From positions 186,001-250,000 of the forward strand of contig NC_062976.1 of NCBI RefSeq assembly GCF_023078275.1: a stretch of DNA of 64,000 nucleotides. The letters are read 5' to 3'. Positions within the stretch are counted from its first letter, which is position 1; each line of letters starts with the position of its first letter. The notes under the pieces were generated by a model. That model was not told the DNA's origin, did no database searches, and saw only the letters and a program-made list of their open reading frames with translations. This document shows positions 45,335 to 56,064 of the stretch, piece after piece. This DNA comes from Leguminivora glycinivorella. Its lineage: Eukaryota; Arthropoda; Insecta; Lepidoptera; Tortricidae. The translations under genes were made by a program, and so were the position numbers.

Positions 45335-45595
45335 CAACCGGTCTGGCTCAGTTAGTAGTGACCCTGCCTGTTGAGCCGCGGTCCTGGGTTCGAATCCCGG
45401 TAAGGGCATTTATTTGTGTGATGAGCACAGATATTTGTTCCTGAGTCATGGATGTTTTCTATGTATATAAGTATGTATTTATCTATTTTAGGTATGTAAA
45501 TCGTCGCTTAGCACCCATAGTACAAGCTTTGCTTAGTTTGGGGCTAAGTTGATCTGTGTAAGGTGTCCCCAATATTTATTTATTTATTTATAATT
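45335..45595 (+). mobile_element. tRNA-derived SINE
   Basis: Head GGTCTGGCTCAGTTAGTAGT with B-box GGTTCGAATCC; body GTGTGATGAGCACAGATATT and TGTTCCTGAGTCATGG; tail GATCTGTGTAAGGTGTCCCC then (TATT)n. A second copy lies at 53258-53663. Confidence 0.8.
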
Positions 45596-45599
45596 CGAA

Positions 45600-46208
45600 C
45601 TACAATCAATGCTTCAAGACCTCAGCGACGCAAGCCTCGAGGTTGGACTTCAGATGAACATGTCGAAGACCAAGTTAATGACCAATAACAGCACCGCATG
45701 TAGGATTGAGATAAACGGAGAATCGATTGCATATGTCCAGGAGTACATCTATTTGGGCCAATTAGTTTCTTTCCAGGCGCGACAAGAGAAGGAAGTCGAA
45801 AGACGAACTGAAAACGCCTGGAAAAGCTATTGGTCCATGAAACATCTCATGAAAGGTGACCTCCCACTATCACTCAAACGGAGACTCATGGACAAGTGCA
45901 TACTTCCAATTCTCACCTACGGTGCCCAAACTTGGTCTTTGACGGCGAGTCAGAAGTCCAAACTCGGGGTTTGTCAGCGAGCAATGGAGCGCAGCATATT
46001 AGGTATAAAGTTAACGGATCGTATCCGGAACACCACGCTGCGCTCCAAAACAAAAATAGTCGACGTAGTTCGGAAAGCGGCTAAGCTGAAGTGGGACTGG
46101 GCTGGTCATGTCTGCCGAATGCCGAATGAGCTATGGGCCAAGATCACCACAGAGTGGCAGCCCAGGCCAAAACGGGGTGGCAGTGTTGTCGCGCCAAGTA
46201 CCTACTAA
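45600..46208 (+). mobile_element. RTE-clade LINE fragment
   Basis: One open frame: LSDASLEVGLQMNMSKTK, YIYLGQLVSFQARQ, ENAWKSYWSMKHLM, LTYGAQTWSL, QRAMERSILG and WAGHVCRMPN. Very similar to 1454-2303 but truncated at both ends. Confidence 0.85.
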
Positions 46209-47394
46209 GCTAGTAGTCACTTGCGAGTTTTGACTCGGTAAGCATGGGTAATGTCACTGTAATAGATAGTCTTGCAGCGGGACGACTATTCACAAATCTT
46301 CACTGCCAATACTTTAAGTAGACCACCATCAGGATCTTGGCCGATTAAGGTAAACAGATGGCGCCAGATTTATTGATCCACTTTATGAATGAATAGTATC
46401 AAGTTTTGGCGTTTATGTGTAATTGTAAATGGCCTATATAATATCATAGAACAAAAGTAGAGAAAACTTATGTTAATGACATCTATTAAGATGCTTTGCC
46501 CATGCCCGTGCCCGTGTTGTGATTGGTTAAGAATTACATCATACCTTTTCCTATCGTAGGTGTCGTAGAAATCGTTCGTGGGATGTGTGCTCAATTGTGG
46601 TGTGGGCGATGGACTAGCAGCCTTTCATTGCTAAGAATGGTACTGAGAATTGAACAATTTCATGTGTTTAAGTATGTATTTGTATTTTAAAAGATCCTTT
46701 GACGGTTCAAAACTTCCATTGCTATCAAGTTGCCTTTGACACACTAAGTATGTTGTATTTTTTTTATAACAGCGTCTGGAAGTACCATTACATAGCACGC
46801 CTTGCTGTCGCTTGTGAACGACGCAGTTCGATTAGATGGACAATTTGCTGCGATAGGGGAAGCTGGGGAAAATAGGACACACCGTATATCTTACTGACAG
46901 CGCGTTATGACGCACCCTCCAGCTTATTTATTGTACACTTTGAACAGAATTATTTTGCTTGCATGCTGGGAATTTTATTTTGGTTGTTTAACGTAGAAAA
47001 CTTCATTTTTAAACAAGGGACTATACTCTAAATATAAGACTAATCACCAGATATCGTAACTTTTCCAGCAATTTTGGTGCAGCATTGTTGCGTTAAAGGA
47101 CGAATATAATATCCGAAGCCAGCTGGAATAGTTAATTAGGAGTAATGACAGTAAAATGACCCTTAATTCTTGATCATCTACCTAGAAAACACTTGTAGAA
47201 TTCCTTTTTTTGTACTATTCTGCACCGAAATCGTTAGAAAAGTTACGATGTCTGCTAATCACACAATATTTTAATCTATGATCACACGTAGGTACAAGAA
47301 TAATACGACTCTCACGCTACCTACAGTACCTACCCACTACCAGGGTCACATAAAGAATAACGTTTAGGAGCCTGCCCTACTTTTCTTACTTTAA
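46209..47394. other. Intergenic with a partial family A repeat
   Basis: 46545-46680 carries a degraded - strand family A copy (GTGTCGTAGAAATCG, GATGGACTAGCAGCC). The rest is unrecognised. Confidence 0.45.
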
Positions 47395-47525
47395 AAGCAG
47401 CACGGGAAGCATGGTCGTGCGATAGACGATAAAATAGCAGGCCGTCCCTATCGCACTATTTGTAAGTGCGATAGGGACGGCCTGATATTTTATCGTCTAT
47501 CGCGCGACCATGCTTCCCGTGCAGA
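47395..47525 (+). mobile_element. Near-perfect palindromic MITE family D
   Basis: Arms GCACGGGAAGCATGGTCG, ATAGACGATAAAATA and GGCCGTCCCTATCGCACT, mirrored after a loop of about 6 bases. A second copy at 53807-53920 is inserted in a pogo-like element. Confidence 0.85.
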
Positions 47526-47819
47526 TTTTTAAGGTCTTAAACTTATATTCTAAAAATATAATTTTTAAGAAAAAAAAACCACCGCCTTTGGGGTTCCGGT
47601 GAAAGCTACTTGCGAATGTTGGATTATGTAGAAATGTGCAGATATTTTTAAAAACTGCTTTTAATACTTTAATTATTTGATGGGAACACAAATGAATATA
47701 CGTATACCGTTAAGGTTTGAGGAGTTTCCTCATAAATCCGATTATAAGAAATCGAAGGTTGACAAAATTTTACTTGAAAACTCAATATTCTTAACAAACA
47801 TAACTAAATAAATGTCCCT

Positions 47820-48105
47820 GTTCTGAACTTAAATGCATTCTATTCTTATAAAAATACCAAAGTCACTATAAGTGTGCCGTTCCGATTTAAGGAGTTCCGT
47901 TCTGATCTTCATCAGCAGTTCCACTGCACCAAATGTCACTGTTCTGGACGTAAGTGCATGCTGTTCTTATAAAAATACCAAAGTCACTATAAGTGTGCCG
48001 TTAAAATTTAAGGAGTTTGGTTCTGACCATCATCAGCATTTCCACTGCACCAAATGTCCTGGACATAAGTGCATGCTGTTCTTATAAAAATACCAAAGTG
48101 AAAAT
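47820..48105 (+). repeat. Tandem repeat, about 2.3 units of ~115 bp
   Basis: TTCTTATAAAAATACCAAAG occurs near 47845, 47963 and 48077, with AAGTCACTATAAGTGTGCCG and AGTTCCACTGCACCAAATGT-type blocks between. Confidence 0.75.
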
Positions 48106-48398
48106 GGGACCAATCTGTACGCATATACATTCGATCAAAAAAAATTTTTCAAAATCGGTCCAGTAACGACGGAGATATCGTGGAACAAACATTAAAAAAA
48201 ATAAAAAAAACATACAGACGAATTGAGAACCTTCCTTCCTTGAGAGATTTGAGGCGGCAGTTAAAAATAAATAGGAGGCAATTTCTCTAATCCTGTAAAT
48301 CTCTAATTTATTTAGCGTTGTTATTTCATACAATGTAGTTTAAGAGTCAAGCCTATTGATAAAAAAATAATTGAAAAAGTAGTTGTACTTATAGGTAC
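48106..48398. other. Downstream flank of gene 6, nothing recognised
   Basis: Contains AAAATCGGTCCAGTAACGAC and GGAGATATCGTGGAACAAAC, a wording common in insect interspersed repeats. Not classified. Confidence 0.35.
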
Positions 48399-51300
48399 TT
48401 AAATGCTGTTCAAGCTCTTGGCCTCGCAATACAAGGTGACATGAACAATGATGAGCTCGTAGCACGGGTGGGGGTTCTCTTGCGCGCAGTTGATGTAGAG
48501 GGGGGAGAAACTGCCAGCGCCGAAAGGGATGACGGTGGGCGGCCAGGACCCTACCGAGTCGCAGGCGGTCACATTCTCACCTACCCACTGCTTCTGCTGC
48601 TTGAAGCAAGCCTGTAGAAGAAAAATATATATCAGTTATTAGGAGCAGTTCCCCAAACATCGCTCGTTAGTAATGCGTGGGCATTTTTCAAAAATTGGGA
48701 TCAAACTTAGTGAAAAATGTTAACAATAATTAATTTTCAATTTATCTATATTTATGTCGCAGGGAAATGGCCAAAACAGAGATTTCATCAAATCACTAAG
48801 GGATATGATCAAATCACGCAGGATGTCAAAATAGCGAATCCGTTTTATCATTTCTCTAGAAAATTTCAGTCATTTGACTAAATCCCTTACTCTGTTTAGT
48901 GAAATCACAAAATCGACCAATAGACATGCCACGTTTTGTCATTTCACTATATTTGTTTAGGGATTTGATAAAATCCCTGAACCACGTCAGTAAGTTGACG
49001 AAACGAGCTTATAAAGTCAACTAGTTTTATCATTTCGCTAAACAAGTTCAGTGAAAAGACAAAATGTTGTAATAAATATGAATATAATTTAAAATGAAAC
49101 ATTTTTAGCTTTGTTTCTTCACTTTTATTTTTTATTAAAAATAAAAAAACTCTTAAAAACGGATTCAATTTTACCATTCCACTAATCAAGTCAAGGATTC
49201 AATCAAATCAAGTGACAAAGGCAAGAGTCTAATAAATCTAATTGGATATATTAGATTCTTGCCTTTGTCATTTCACGAAACCAGTTCAGACATTTGATCA
49301 AATCACCAGTTGAGACTTCATCATTTCCCTAAATTTGTTTAGGGAAATGTTAAAACTAGTTGACTTTTTGAGTTCATTTCGTCAACTTTTTTTTTTTTTT
49401 TTTATACTACGTCGGTGAGTATACGGTCCGCCTGATGGAAAGCGGTCACCGTATCGCCTGCAACTCAAACAGTGTCACATGCGCGTTGCCACCCATTAGA
49501 AACTTGTACATTCCCTTTTGCTGTGTTAAGTCACTGTCGTGGTTCAGGGATTTTATCAAATCCCTAAACAAATCTAGTAAAATGACAAAACGTGGCGTGT
49601 CTATTGGCCGATTTTGTGATCTCACTAAGCAGAGTCAGGTATTTAGTCAAATGACTGAAATTTTCTAGAGAAATGATGAAATGGATTCGCCATTTTGACA
49701 TCCTGCGTTATTTGATCAAATCCTTTAGAGATTTGATCAAATCTCTGTTTTGGCCATTTCCCTGCGACATATATATCTTCATTTACATGAAAATATTTAC
49801 ATAATTATATAAGAAACTAAGACTAAATTTAAAAGCTAGCTAATGTCTAAAATAGGCCCTTGAGGCATTGTACCAAGGACACAGGCGACATTTCCTCGCT
49901 GTATCGCAATGCTGATACGTTGTGCGAGGAAGTCGCCAGCTCTTCGGTCACCAGTTACCTCAACCAGACGCTTCGCGATTTCTGTGAACAACTTGTTCGC
50001 ACTGGGACCCCATGGACCTAGAGTTTCTACGCCAAAAGGTACAAAAAGGTATTCTTTGCCAAGACTTTTGTATTTATTACTTTTCAAAATTTCGGCACTT
50101 AATAATTGATTAATTAATTAATGTTTTATGACGACAATTAAGCATGAAATTTCAATGCAAATATTACTTCTATTGTGTCAATTACATAAACTACTAAGCA
50201 ATAATCTAGATTTATAACATGAACAAAACTGACATCGAGTTAATTTTTGGTAACAACTGTCACTCATTTTGGGTCCCAATTTCTGAATCTTGCATTATCC
50301 CGGCATTTCCTACGGCTCACGGGAGCCGGACCCCAGGCTCCCGTGAGCCGTAGGAAATGCCGGGATAACATGTGGAAATGACAACTAATCCCAAGATTTG
50401 GTGTAGGCAGTTCAACATTTGGACTCACATCAGCGACGTAGAGATAATCGTGTGATCCAACAGTTCTTTCTGGTAGCTGAATCTGATCCTCTGTTTTTCG
50501 TCCTGAAACAACAAAAAACAATTTGATTTGATTAGATATATTGTACATATAAAATTATCCAAATTGCCTCAGTTCACCTTGTATTGCGAGATATATAGTC
50601 TGACAAAAAACAGTGACACATTAGAAATAATCTCCTTCAAATCAATCAAAATACATGTGAAAAAAAACCGGCCAAGAGCGTGTCGGGCCTCGCTAAGTGT
50701 AGGATTCCGTAGTTTCCCGTATTTTTCTCAAAAACTACTGAACATATCAAGTTCAAAACAACTTTCCTCGAAAGTCTTTATAAAGTGATTTTTTTTTCTT
50801 ATTTTTTAAACTTATGGTTCAAAAGTTAGAGGAGCCTTTAGGAGCGGTTATTTCCGAAAATACTAATATTATCAAAAAACTATTTTAGTAAACCCCTATT
50901 CATTTTTAAATACCTATCCAACAATATATCACACGTTGGAGTTGGAATGAAAAAAAAATCAGTCCCCACTTTAGGTACATGTAGGAGTGGGGTAGGTACT
51001 AGGTACCCTAACAAAACATTTTTTCCACTTTTTATTTTACCACTTTGTCGGCGTGATTGATATACACAATTGGTACCGAATTTCAGCTTTCTAGTGCTAA
51101 CGGTCACTGAGATTATCCGCGGACGGACGGACGGACAGACAGACATGGCGAAACTGTAACGCCGTGTCTTGCAAGACACGGCGTAAGGGTTCCTAGTTGA
51201 CTACGAAACCCTAAAAACGGTATTACACTACAATGTGGACACTCACTATTTTTCTACTTATTTTTGCCACAGGCTGTACTTAGGACCTTTTCTTGAAGGT

Positions 51301-51465
51301 TTCACTTCCGAGGACGTTCACGTTCGCAACTTCATATCTGGGCAACTCACCAAGCATCAGCGTTGAGCAGTGATACACAGTATTCGTGGCGGGAGCCGTG
51401 ACGATGCGAGGAACGTAGACGGCCGAGCTGACGGCGAGTAACGCAAGCGAGACGAGGACCTGCAT
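48399..51465 (-). CDS. Gene 6 of secreted six-Cys family, opposite strand (133 aa, 3 exons)
   Basis: Exons 51351-51465, 50429-50502 and 48399-48611 (- strand), phases 1 and 0, donors GTGAGT, coding length a multiple of three. The signal peptide (MQVLVSLALLAVSSAVYV) is unrelated in sequence to the Ala-rich one of genes 1-5, and there is no (GCC)n leader. The mature part keeps the architecture: YHCSTL (Cys1); exon 2 ends LYVAD; exon 3 has ACFKQQKQWVGENVTAC (Cys2 and Cys3, 14 apart), INCAQENPHPC (Cys4 and Cys5) and TLYCEAKS (Cys6). Sequon NVT. Introns of 848 and 1817 bp are packed with a foldback element, LINE pieces and a palindrome. It may be an older paralogue. Function unknown. Confidence 0.8.
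48753..49771 (+). mobile_element. Large foldback element in intron 2 of gene 6
   Basis: Left end TATGTCGCAGGGAAATGGCC and right end GGCCATTTCCCTGCGACATA are exact inverses. Homology continues inward through GGATTTGATAAAATCCCT and GCCTTTGTCA to a centre near 49235. The right arm is interrupted by a LINE end at 49386-49535. TA borders suggest a TA target. Confidence 0.8.
49386..49535 (-). mobile_element. LINE 3'-end fragment nested in the foldback element
   Basis: T run, TATACTACGTCGGT, GAAAGCGGTCACCGTA and AAACTTGTACATTCCCTTTT of the family at 20215 and 33265, shortened internally. Confidence 0.75.
49836..50087 (-). mobile_element. Retroelement C-terminal fragment
   Basis: The - strand reads EYLFVPFGVETLGPWGPSA, KLFTEIAKRLVEVTGDRRAG, FLAQRISIAIQRGN and ACVLGTM. 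This is a C-terminal pattern I associate with reverse-transcriptase proteins of invertebrate LINEs. The family name is not certain. Lies in intron 2 of gene 6. Confidence 0.55.
50289..50372 (+). repeat. Perfect inverted repeat in intron 2 of gene 6
   Basis: Arms TTATCCCGGCATTTCC, TACGGCTCACGGGAGCC mirror around GGACCCCA. The arm sequence matches the last block of the LINE-like repeat at 18163-18197, so it looks like an inverted duplication of that end. Confidence 0.8.
50650..51230 (+). repeat. Interspersed repeat in intron 1 of gene 6
   Basis: Blocks GGCCAAGAGCGTGTCGGGCC, TTTCTCAAAAACTACTGAAC, TATCCAACAATATATCACAC, GCGGACGGACGGACGGACAG and AGGGTTCCTAGTTGACTACG, a widely distributed lepidopteran repeat by my recollection. 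A 24-bp palindrome (CGCCGTGTCTTG and complement) sits near its end. Confidence 0.65.
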
Positions 51466-51672
51466 ACTGTGGCCTATTCAAATCTATAACAACAAGCTTC
51501 TACAAGACAGTTGATGAACCACACAACACGAGAAGATACACTATTACGAACTTTAAAAAAATTGTATAATGGTAGATTGATAGATTTTATTTTTAAATGT
51601 TGTTTATATTTTCAAGCCAATCTTAATCACTTAACGCAGTAAATGTTGTCTGTTGACACTCCCCGGTGCTAC

Positions 51673-52211
51673 CACAGAATATATAATAGTACAAGTACAG
51701 AAGGCCCACTGCTTTGATGTTCACGACATGCCGCCTTTTTAAATGCCTACAAAATTCTAACAAAGAAACGAGCCGCACGTGCGCGACGCCCGGCGATAGG
51801 GTTCCCTACGGATTAAAACGATTTAATACTCAGATAAAATGTTATACTATTATATTCAAGTCGTGGGTACTTTCTAGGTATAAATATATAGTATTTATAA
51901 ATTTTTGTTTAAGTTCCAATATCACAAGCCTTATTGAATCTTTTCGGGGCCTTAATCAATAGTAGATCTGTGTAAACATGTCCCATGGTATTTATTTTAT
52001 TCATGATATCTATTTAACTAAGCATTATTAGCCATTCCACACGCGGACATCGCATATGAACCTTAAAAAAAACTCGCGACGTAAAGTAACATTAGAAAGT
52101 GCGAACGTGCGTTCCGTGAGAACGCGCGCCACCCCTGACTAGGCCGCGAACTCGCGGCCGCCGGCATGTACTTGTAGCGCGGCGATAGAATCGCGGAGTG
52201 AGCCGCCCTTG
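51673..52211 (+). mobile_element. 539-bp repeat unit, copy 1
   Basis: Base-for-base equal, as far as I compared, to 54087-54625. Bounded by GTGCTAC on both sides (51666-51672, 52212-52218), or 8 bp GGTGCTAC if the last G is counted as flank. Starts CACAGAATATATAATAGTAC and ends GAGTGAGCCGCCCTTG. No clear terminal inverted repeat. Its 82-codon open frame has no recognised domain. Lies about 200 bp upstream of gene 6. Confidence 0.85.
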
Positions 52212-52218
52212 GTGCTAC

Positions 52219-53257
52219 TGCGAAATTTTGCAACTAATAATAGCTACTGCAAAGTATAAATTCAATGTTAAGGGTTAGCATTATGTTTGCATGGTAGGTA
52301 TTTTATAATCGCTAGATAAAATAAAATACTTACTCGTAACGTCATGTACTAGAAATGTTTTGTGCTGCTTTCCGATTGAGAATTTAAAATGTGAAGGAAT
52401 ACTAAACTTATTTGATGGATCTTAAACTGACACTTAAACTGATCCCCGCGATCAATGTGTGTTTGGGACAAGGTGTGTTTAATTTAGAAACTAAGACTCA
52501 CACCCAAGAGAAAATAGTTATTTGTTATACAAGGGGGCAAAGTAGTTATTCAACCTCACGTGCCAATATTGATACCCGAGCAAGCGAAAGATTCCAATAT
52601 TCCAATATTAGTGGAATCTTGAGCGTTGCGAGGGTTTCAAGGCACGAATTTTAAACAAATTTTGCCACCGAGTGAAACACAAATTTTTCAACACACCAAC
52701 ACGAACAAAATACTAACTATAAAAATTTGTATGAAGTTACTTTGCACTCTTGTGGATAAAATGCAATTTTGCTATCTGTTTTCGAATAGCAAAGTGAGCC
52801 TTTAACAGTTGGTGTGATGAAAAAGTCTTTCATGCTCCACGCTTCCCTATTGATGGGACACAGACAGCGTATCGTTTACCATGGAGCGTCAAAGTTTGTA
52901 TACTTGGCTACGGGGTTAGAGCTCCTAATGTAAATTGACTACTACAAGTACTGGCCTTAAGTCGTTATGCTATCAAGAGGTCATTACCTCGGGTCTGGGT
53001 GATATCTGTTATTCAATAAACAACTTTTTAGTGCCTACTATACAGACTATACGGTGAGATAATTTTGATGTATGGGCGATCCTAATTTGAATGTTTATTT
53101 TTGTTTTGATGATAGTCTGATATTATTTTTCTTCCGCATGTACATATTTTATGTATAATAAAGTCTACCGTGGCAAAGTCTTTTTGAGGTCCTGTTTGCA
53201 TGGTTACAGCTGCTTGCGTGGCAAGACCGAATGAGTGGAGTTTTAATATCATATACC
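52219..53257. other. Intergenic, nothing recognised
   Basis: Spacer with short open frames only (for example 52412-52654), no domain seen. Confidence 0.45.
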
Positions 53258-53663
53258 AGACGAACGGTATGGCTCAGTCTGTACTACAGACTCTGTAGTG
53301 ACCCTGCCTGCTGAGCCGCGGTCCTGGGTTGGAATCCCGGTAAGCGCGTTTTCACATTATCCGATCCGATATCGGATGTCGGACCGATATCCCATACATT
53401 ACAGGTGCCATCTTGGATTTTTTCTATTGAAATCCGTCCGACATCCGATATCGGATCGCATAATGCGAAAACGGACTAAGGGTATTTTTATTTGTGTGAT
53501 GAGCACAGATATTTGTTCCTGAGTCATGGACGTTTTCTGTATATAAGTATTTGTATATTATATATATCGTTGTCCGAGTACCCACAATACAAGCCTTCTT
53601 GTGCTTACCGTGGTTCTCAGTCAATCTGTGTAAGAATGTCCTATAATATTTATTTATTAATTA
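53258..53663 (+). mobile_element. tRNA-derived SINE, second copy, interrupted
   Basis: Head GGTATGGCTCAGTCTGTAC with GAGCCGCGGTCCTGGGTT, body GTGTGATGAGCACAGATATT and tail TATTTATT as at 45335-45595. Interrupted by a palindromic MITE. Confidence 0.8.
53344..53476 (+). mobile_element. Palindromic MITE inside the SINE, PIF/Harbinger-like
   Basis: Arms CGTTTTC, CATTATCCGATCC and GATATCGGATGTCGG are mirrored at the right (CCGACATCCGATATCGGATC, GCATAATGCGAAAACG). TAA lies on both sides (53341-53343, 53477-53479), the 3-bp duplication typical of PIF/Harbinger. Confidence 0.7.
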
Positions 53664-53806
53664 TTTATTATTTAAGTTGAGAACCTACTATACTGTTAAA
53701 AACGCTAAATAGTTAACATGGTGAGGAATACATTTTCAAGTGACATGTTTACAAACAACACAGGAGACTTGTTATAAAACCATATTGTAATACAGTGAAA
53801 CCTGCA

Positions 53807-53920
53807 CGGGTAGCATGGTCGCGCGATAGACGATAAAATATCAGGCCGTCCCTATCGCACTATTAGTATGTGCGATAGGGACGGCCAGATGTTTTATCAT
53901 TTATCGCGCGACCATAATTG
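53807..53920 (+). mobile_element. Palindromic MITE family D, nested
   Basis: GGGTAGCATGGTCGCGCGAT, AGACGATAAAATATC, GGCCGTCCCTATCGCACT and mirror. Copy of 47395-47525. Confidence 0.8.
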
Positions 53921-54086
53921 CCTGGCTGGTTAAGTGGGACCTGGATAAGTGAGAAACCTCTTTATTTGGGACCCAAGGTGTGGTCCCGACACTTTCGCAC
54001 CGATTTACCTCTATTAATGAGACAAAACAGACCTCTATAAGTGAGATTAGCCTTTTCGATTTTATGGTCACATTTCCCTCTATTAG

Positions 54087-54625
54087 CACAGAATATATAA
54101 TAGTACAAGTACAGAAGGCCCACTGCTTTGATGTTCACGACATGCCGCCTTTTTAAATGCCTACAAAATTCTAACAAAGAAACGAGCCGCACGTGCGCGA
54201 CGCCCGGCGATAGGGTTCCCTACGGATTAAAACGATTTAATACTCAGATAAAATGTTATACTATTATATTCAAGTCGTGGGTACTTTCTAGGTATAAATA
54301 TATAGTATTTATAAATTTTTGTTTAAGTTCCAATATCACAAGCCTTATTGAATCTTTTCGGGGCCTTAATCAATAGTAGATCTGTGTAAACATGTCCCAT
54401 GGTATTTATTTTATTCATGATATCTATTTAACTAAGCATTATTAGCCATTCCACACGCGGACATCGCATATGAACCTTAAAAAAAACTCGCGACGTAAAG
54501 TAACATTAGAAAGTGCGAACGTGCGTTCCGTGAGAACGCGCGCCACCCCTGACTAGGCCGCGAACTCGCGGCCGCCGGCATGTACTTGTAGCGCGGCGAT
54601 AGAATCGCGGAGTGAGCCGCCCTTG
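54087..54625 (+). mobile_element. 539-bp repeat unit, copy 2
   Basis: Same sequence as 51673-52211. Flanked by CTATTAG on both sides (54080-54086, 54626-54632), a 7-bp duplication. Inserted in a CCTCTATTAGTGAGAC word of the pogo-like element. Confidence 0.85.
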
Positions 54626-55249
54626 CTATTAGTGAGACAGAGTGTGTATTTTACCTCTGTTACTGAGACTATATTTGAAATGTATATGAACTTAATTGTT
54701 TGTTAAGAATTATATAAATTATTACCTCTGTATCTGAGACACAGTCAATCTATGACCTCTGTAACTTGGACTTCATTGAAAATCTACTTCCATATTTTTT
54801 ATAATTCTTAGCCTATCTTTAAATTACGCGATTGATCCTTTTTGTGTTCAGACGAGTTTAAGGGTTTTCTTGGTTATTTTAAGTAATTAAAACTAAAATC
54901 TCGATAATTTACATAAAAATATTAAAAAAAAATACTTTCATAATATACCTCTATAAAAGTTTTAAGACACAATGACGTTAGTATTATATTTTATTTAAAT
55001 ACAAGGCTTATTTACCTTTTCTTTTAAGTAGTATGCAATTAATAATAACTATATGCAAAACACCTTATTTATCACCTCTATAACTGGCATACCCTCTATT
55101 CTGGCCTCTATTAGTGATACCCTCTGTAAATGAGACAAACATTTTATTATGCCTGTCTAACTGAGACCCTGAATAAGTGGAATACCTCTTTAAGTGAGAT
55201 AAAGTTTGTCGTCCATTGAAGTCTCACTTATCCAGGTTTCACTGTACAA

Positions 55250-55790
55250 TACCTATTACAAGTATTGAAAGTCAATTGACGCAATCAAGTAGTTACACAA
55301 TGTACATTAACTGCAAAGGATTAAATGTCCGAGATTGACCGGCGCGGCGCGGCGGGGTCTTAATGCAATCTCTTTTATTTACTGCGCAGAATTACATTAA
55401 CTGCACTCTGGCGCCCATTGTACAGAGATGGGAACAGAAAAGCAACTTTTTATCACATATTTTTTTAAGAAAAACTTCTTCTGTAAACACATGGGTAGAA
55501 AGAAAAAAAAAGGTTAAACAAAAACCATGATGCACCACCCAACTGGACTCATTTCATACTAGAGAGAGAGGCCATGACTCTCGTTCGGGGTCTTTTTTGA
55601 TGCAAAGACTGTCTATCGCAATTCAGCGTACGCATCGAGTGTGATGGGCACCTTTGCACCTTGAGAGGGCGCGGAACGAGTTTTGTGAATAGGGTTTAGT
55701 TTTATAGTAATGTTAGTTTTAATAGAGCAATATTATGTTAATTAGTAATTTTAAATTGAAATAGATATCATACACGAAAGAAAAAACGAC
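55250..55790. other. Intergenic, nothing recognised
   Basis: Spacer with a GC-rich patch (55340-55360); nothing supported. Confidence 0.45.
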
Positions 55791-55794
55791 AAGG

Positions 55795-55880
55795 CCCACT
55801 GGTGGCCCAGCCGGAAATCGAACCCGGGTCTTCAGCTTACGCGGCTAACTTCTTTACCACTAGACAACCCGCCCGCTGCG
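55795..55880 (-). repeat. tRNA-related SINE head
   Basis: The - strand has TTGTCTAGTGGTAAAG (A-box) and GGTTCGATTTCCGGCTGG (B-box), as at 23605-23690. Confidence 0.6.
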
Positions 55881-55904
55881 ATATCCGACGAAATTTCTCT
55901 AGTG

Positions 55905-56060
55905 TATGTTATCTCATCCAGTTTTTCGAATTGCGTCCACCCAACGAGCCAACGGATGCCAGGCGCTACTTACATCCGATAGCGACCACTATTGAACATT
56001 TTGGTCCACCTGCCATCACTCTGCCTGGCAACATGCCCCGCCCAATTCCAGTACTGATTT
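55905..56060 (-). mobile_element. RTE-clade LINE, C-terminal fragment
   Basis: The - strand reads WHPLARWVDAIRK and upstream sequence close to 17360-17500. Confidence 0.65.
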
Positions 56061-56064
56061 TTAT

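Larger units (their letters stand above)
53793..55244 (+). mobile_element. pogo/Tc1-like non-autonomous element with two nested insertions
   Basis: Termini CAGTGAAACCTG and CCAGGTTTCACTG are flanked by TA (53791-53792, 55245-55246). The interior is degenerate repetition of CCTCTATTAGTGAGAC-like words. Insertions: palindromic MITE D (53807-53920) in the left end and the 539-bp unit (54087-54625). No transposase frame. Confidence 0.8.

Noticed and set aside
51673..52211. 539-bp unit as a solo LTR
   Set aside because: Ends are CA...TG instead of TG...CA and the flanking duplication is 7-8 bp instead of 4-6 bp.
23605..55880. tRNA genes at 23605-23690, 45335-45410, 53270-53340 and 55795-55880
   Set aside because: A- and B-boxes are present, but acceptor stems do not pair and SINE bodies or non-tRNA flanks follow; treated as SINE heads.
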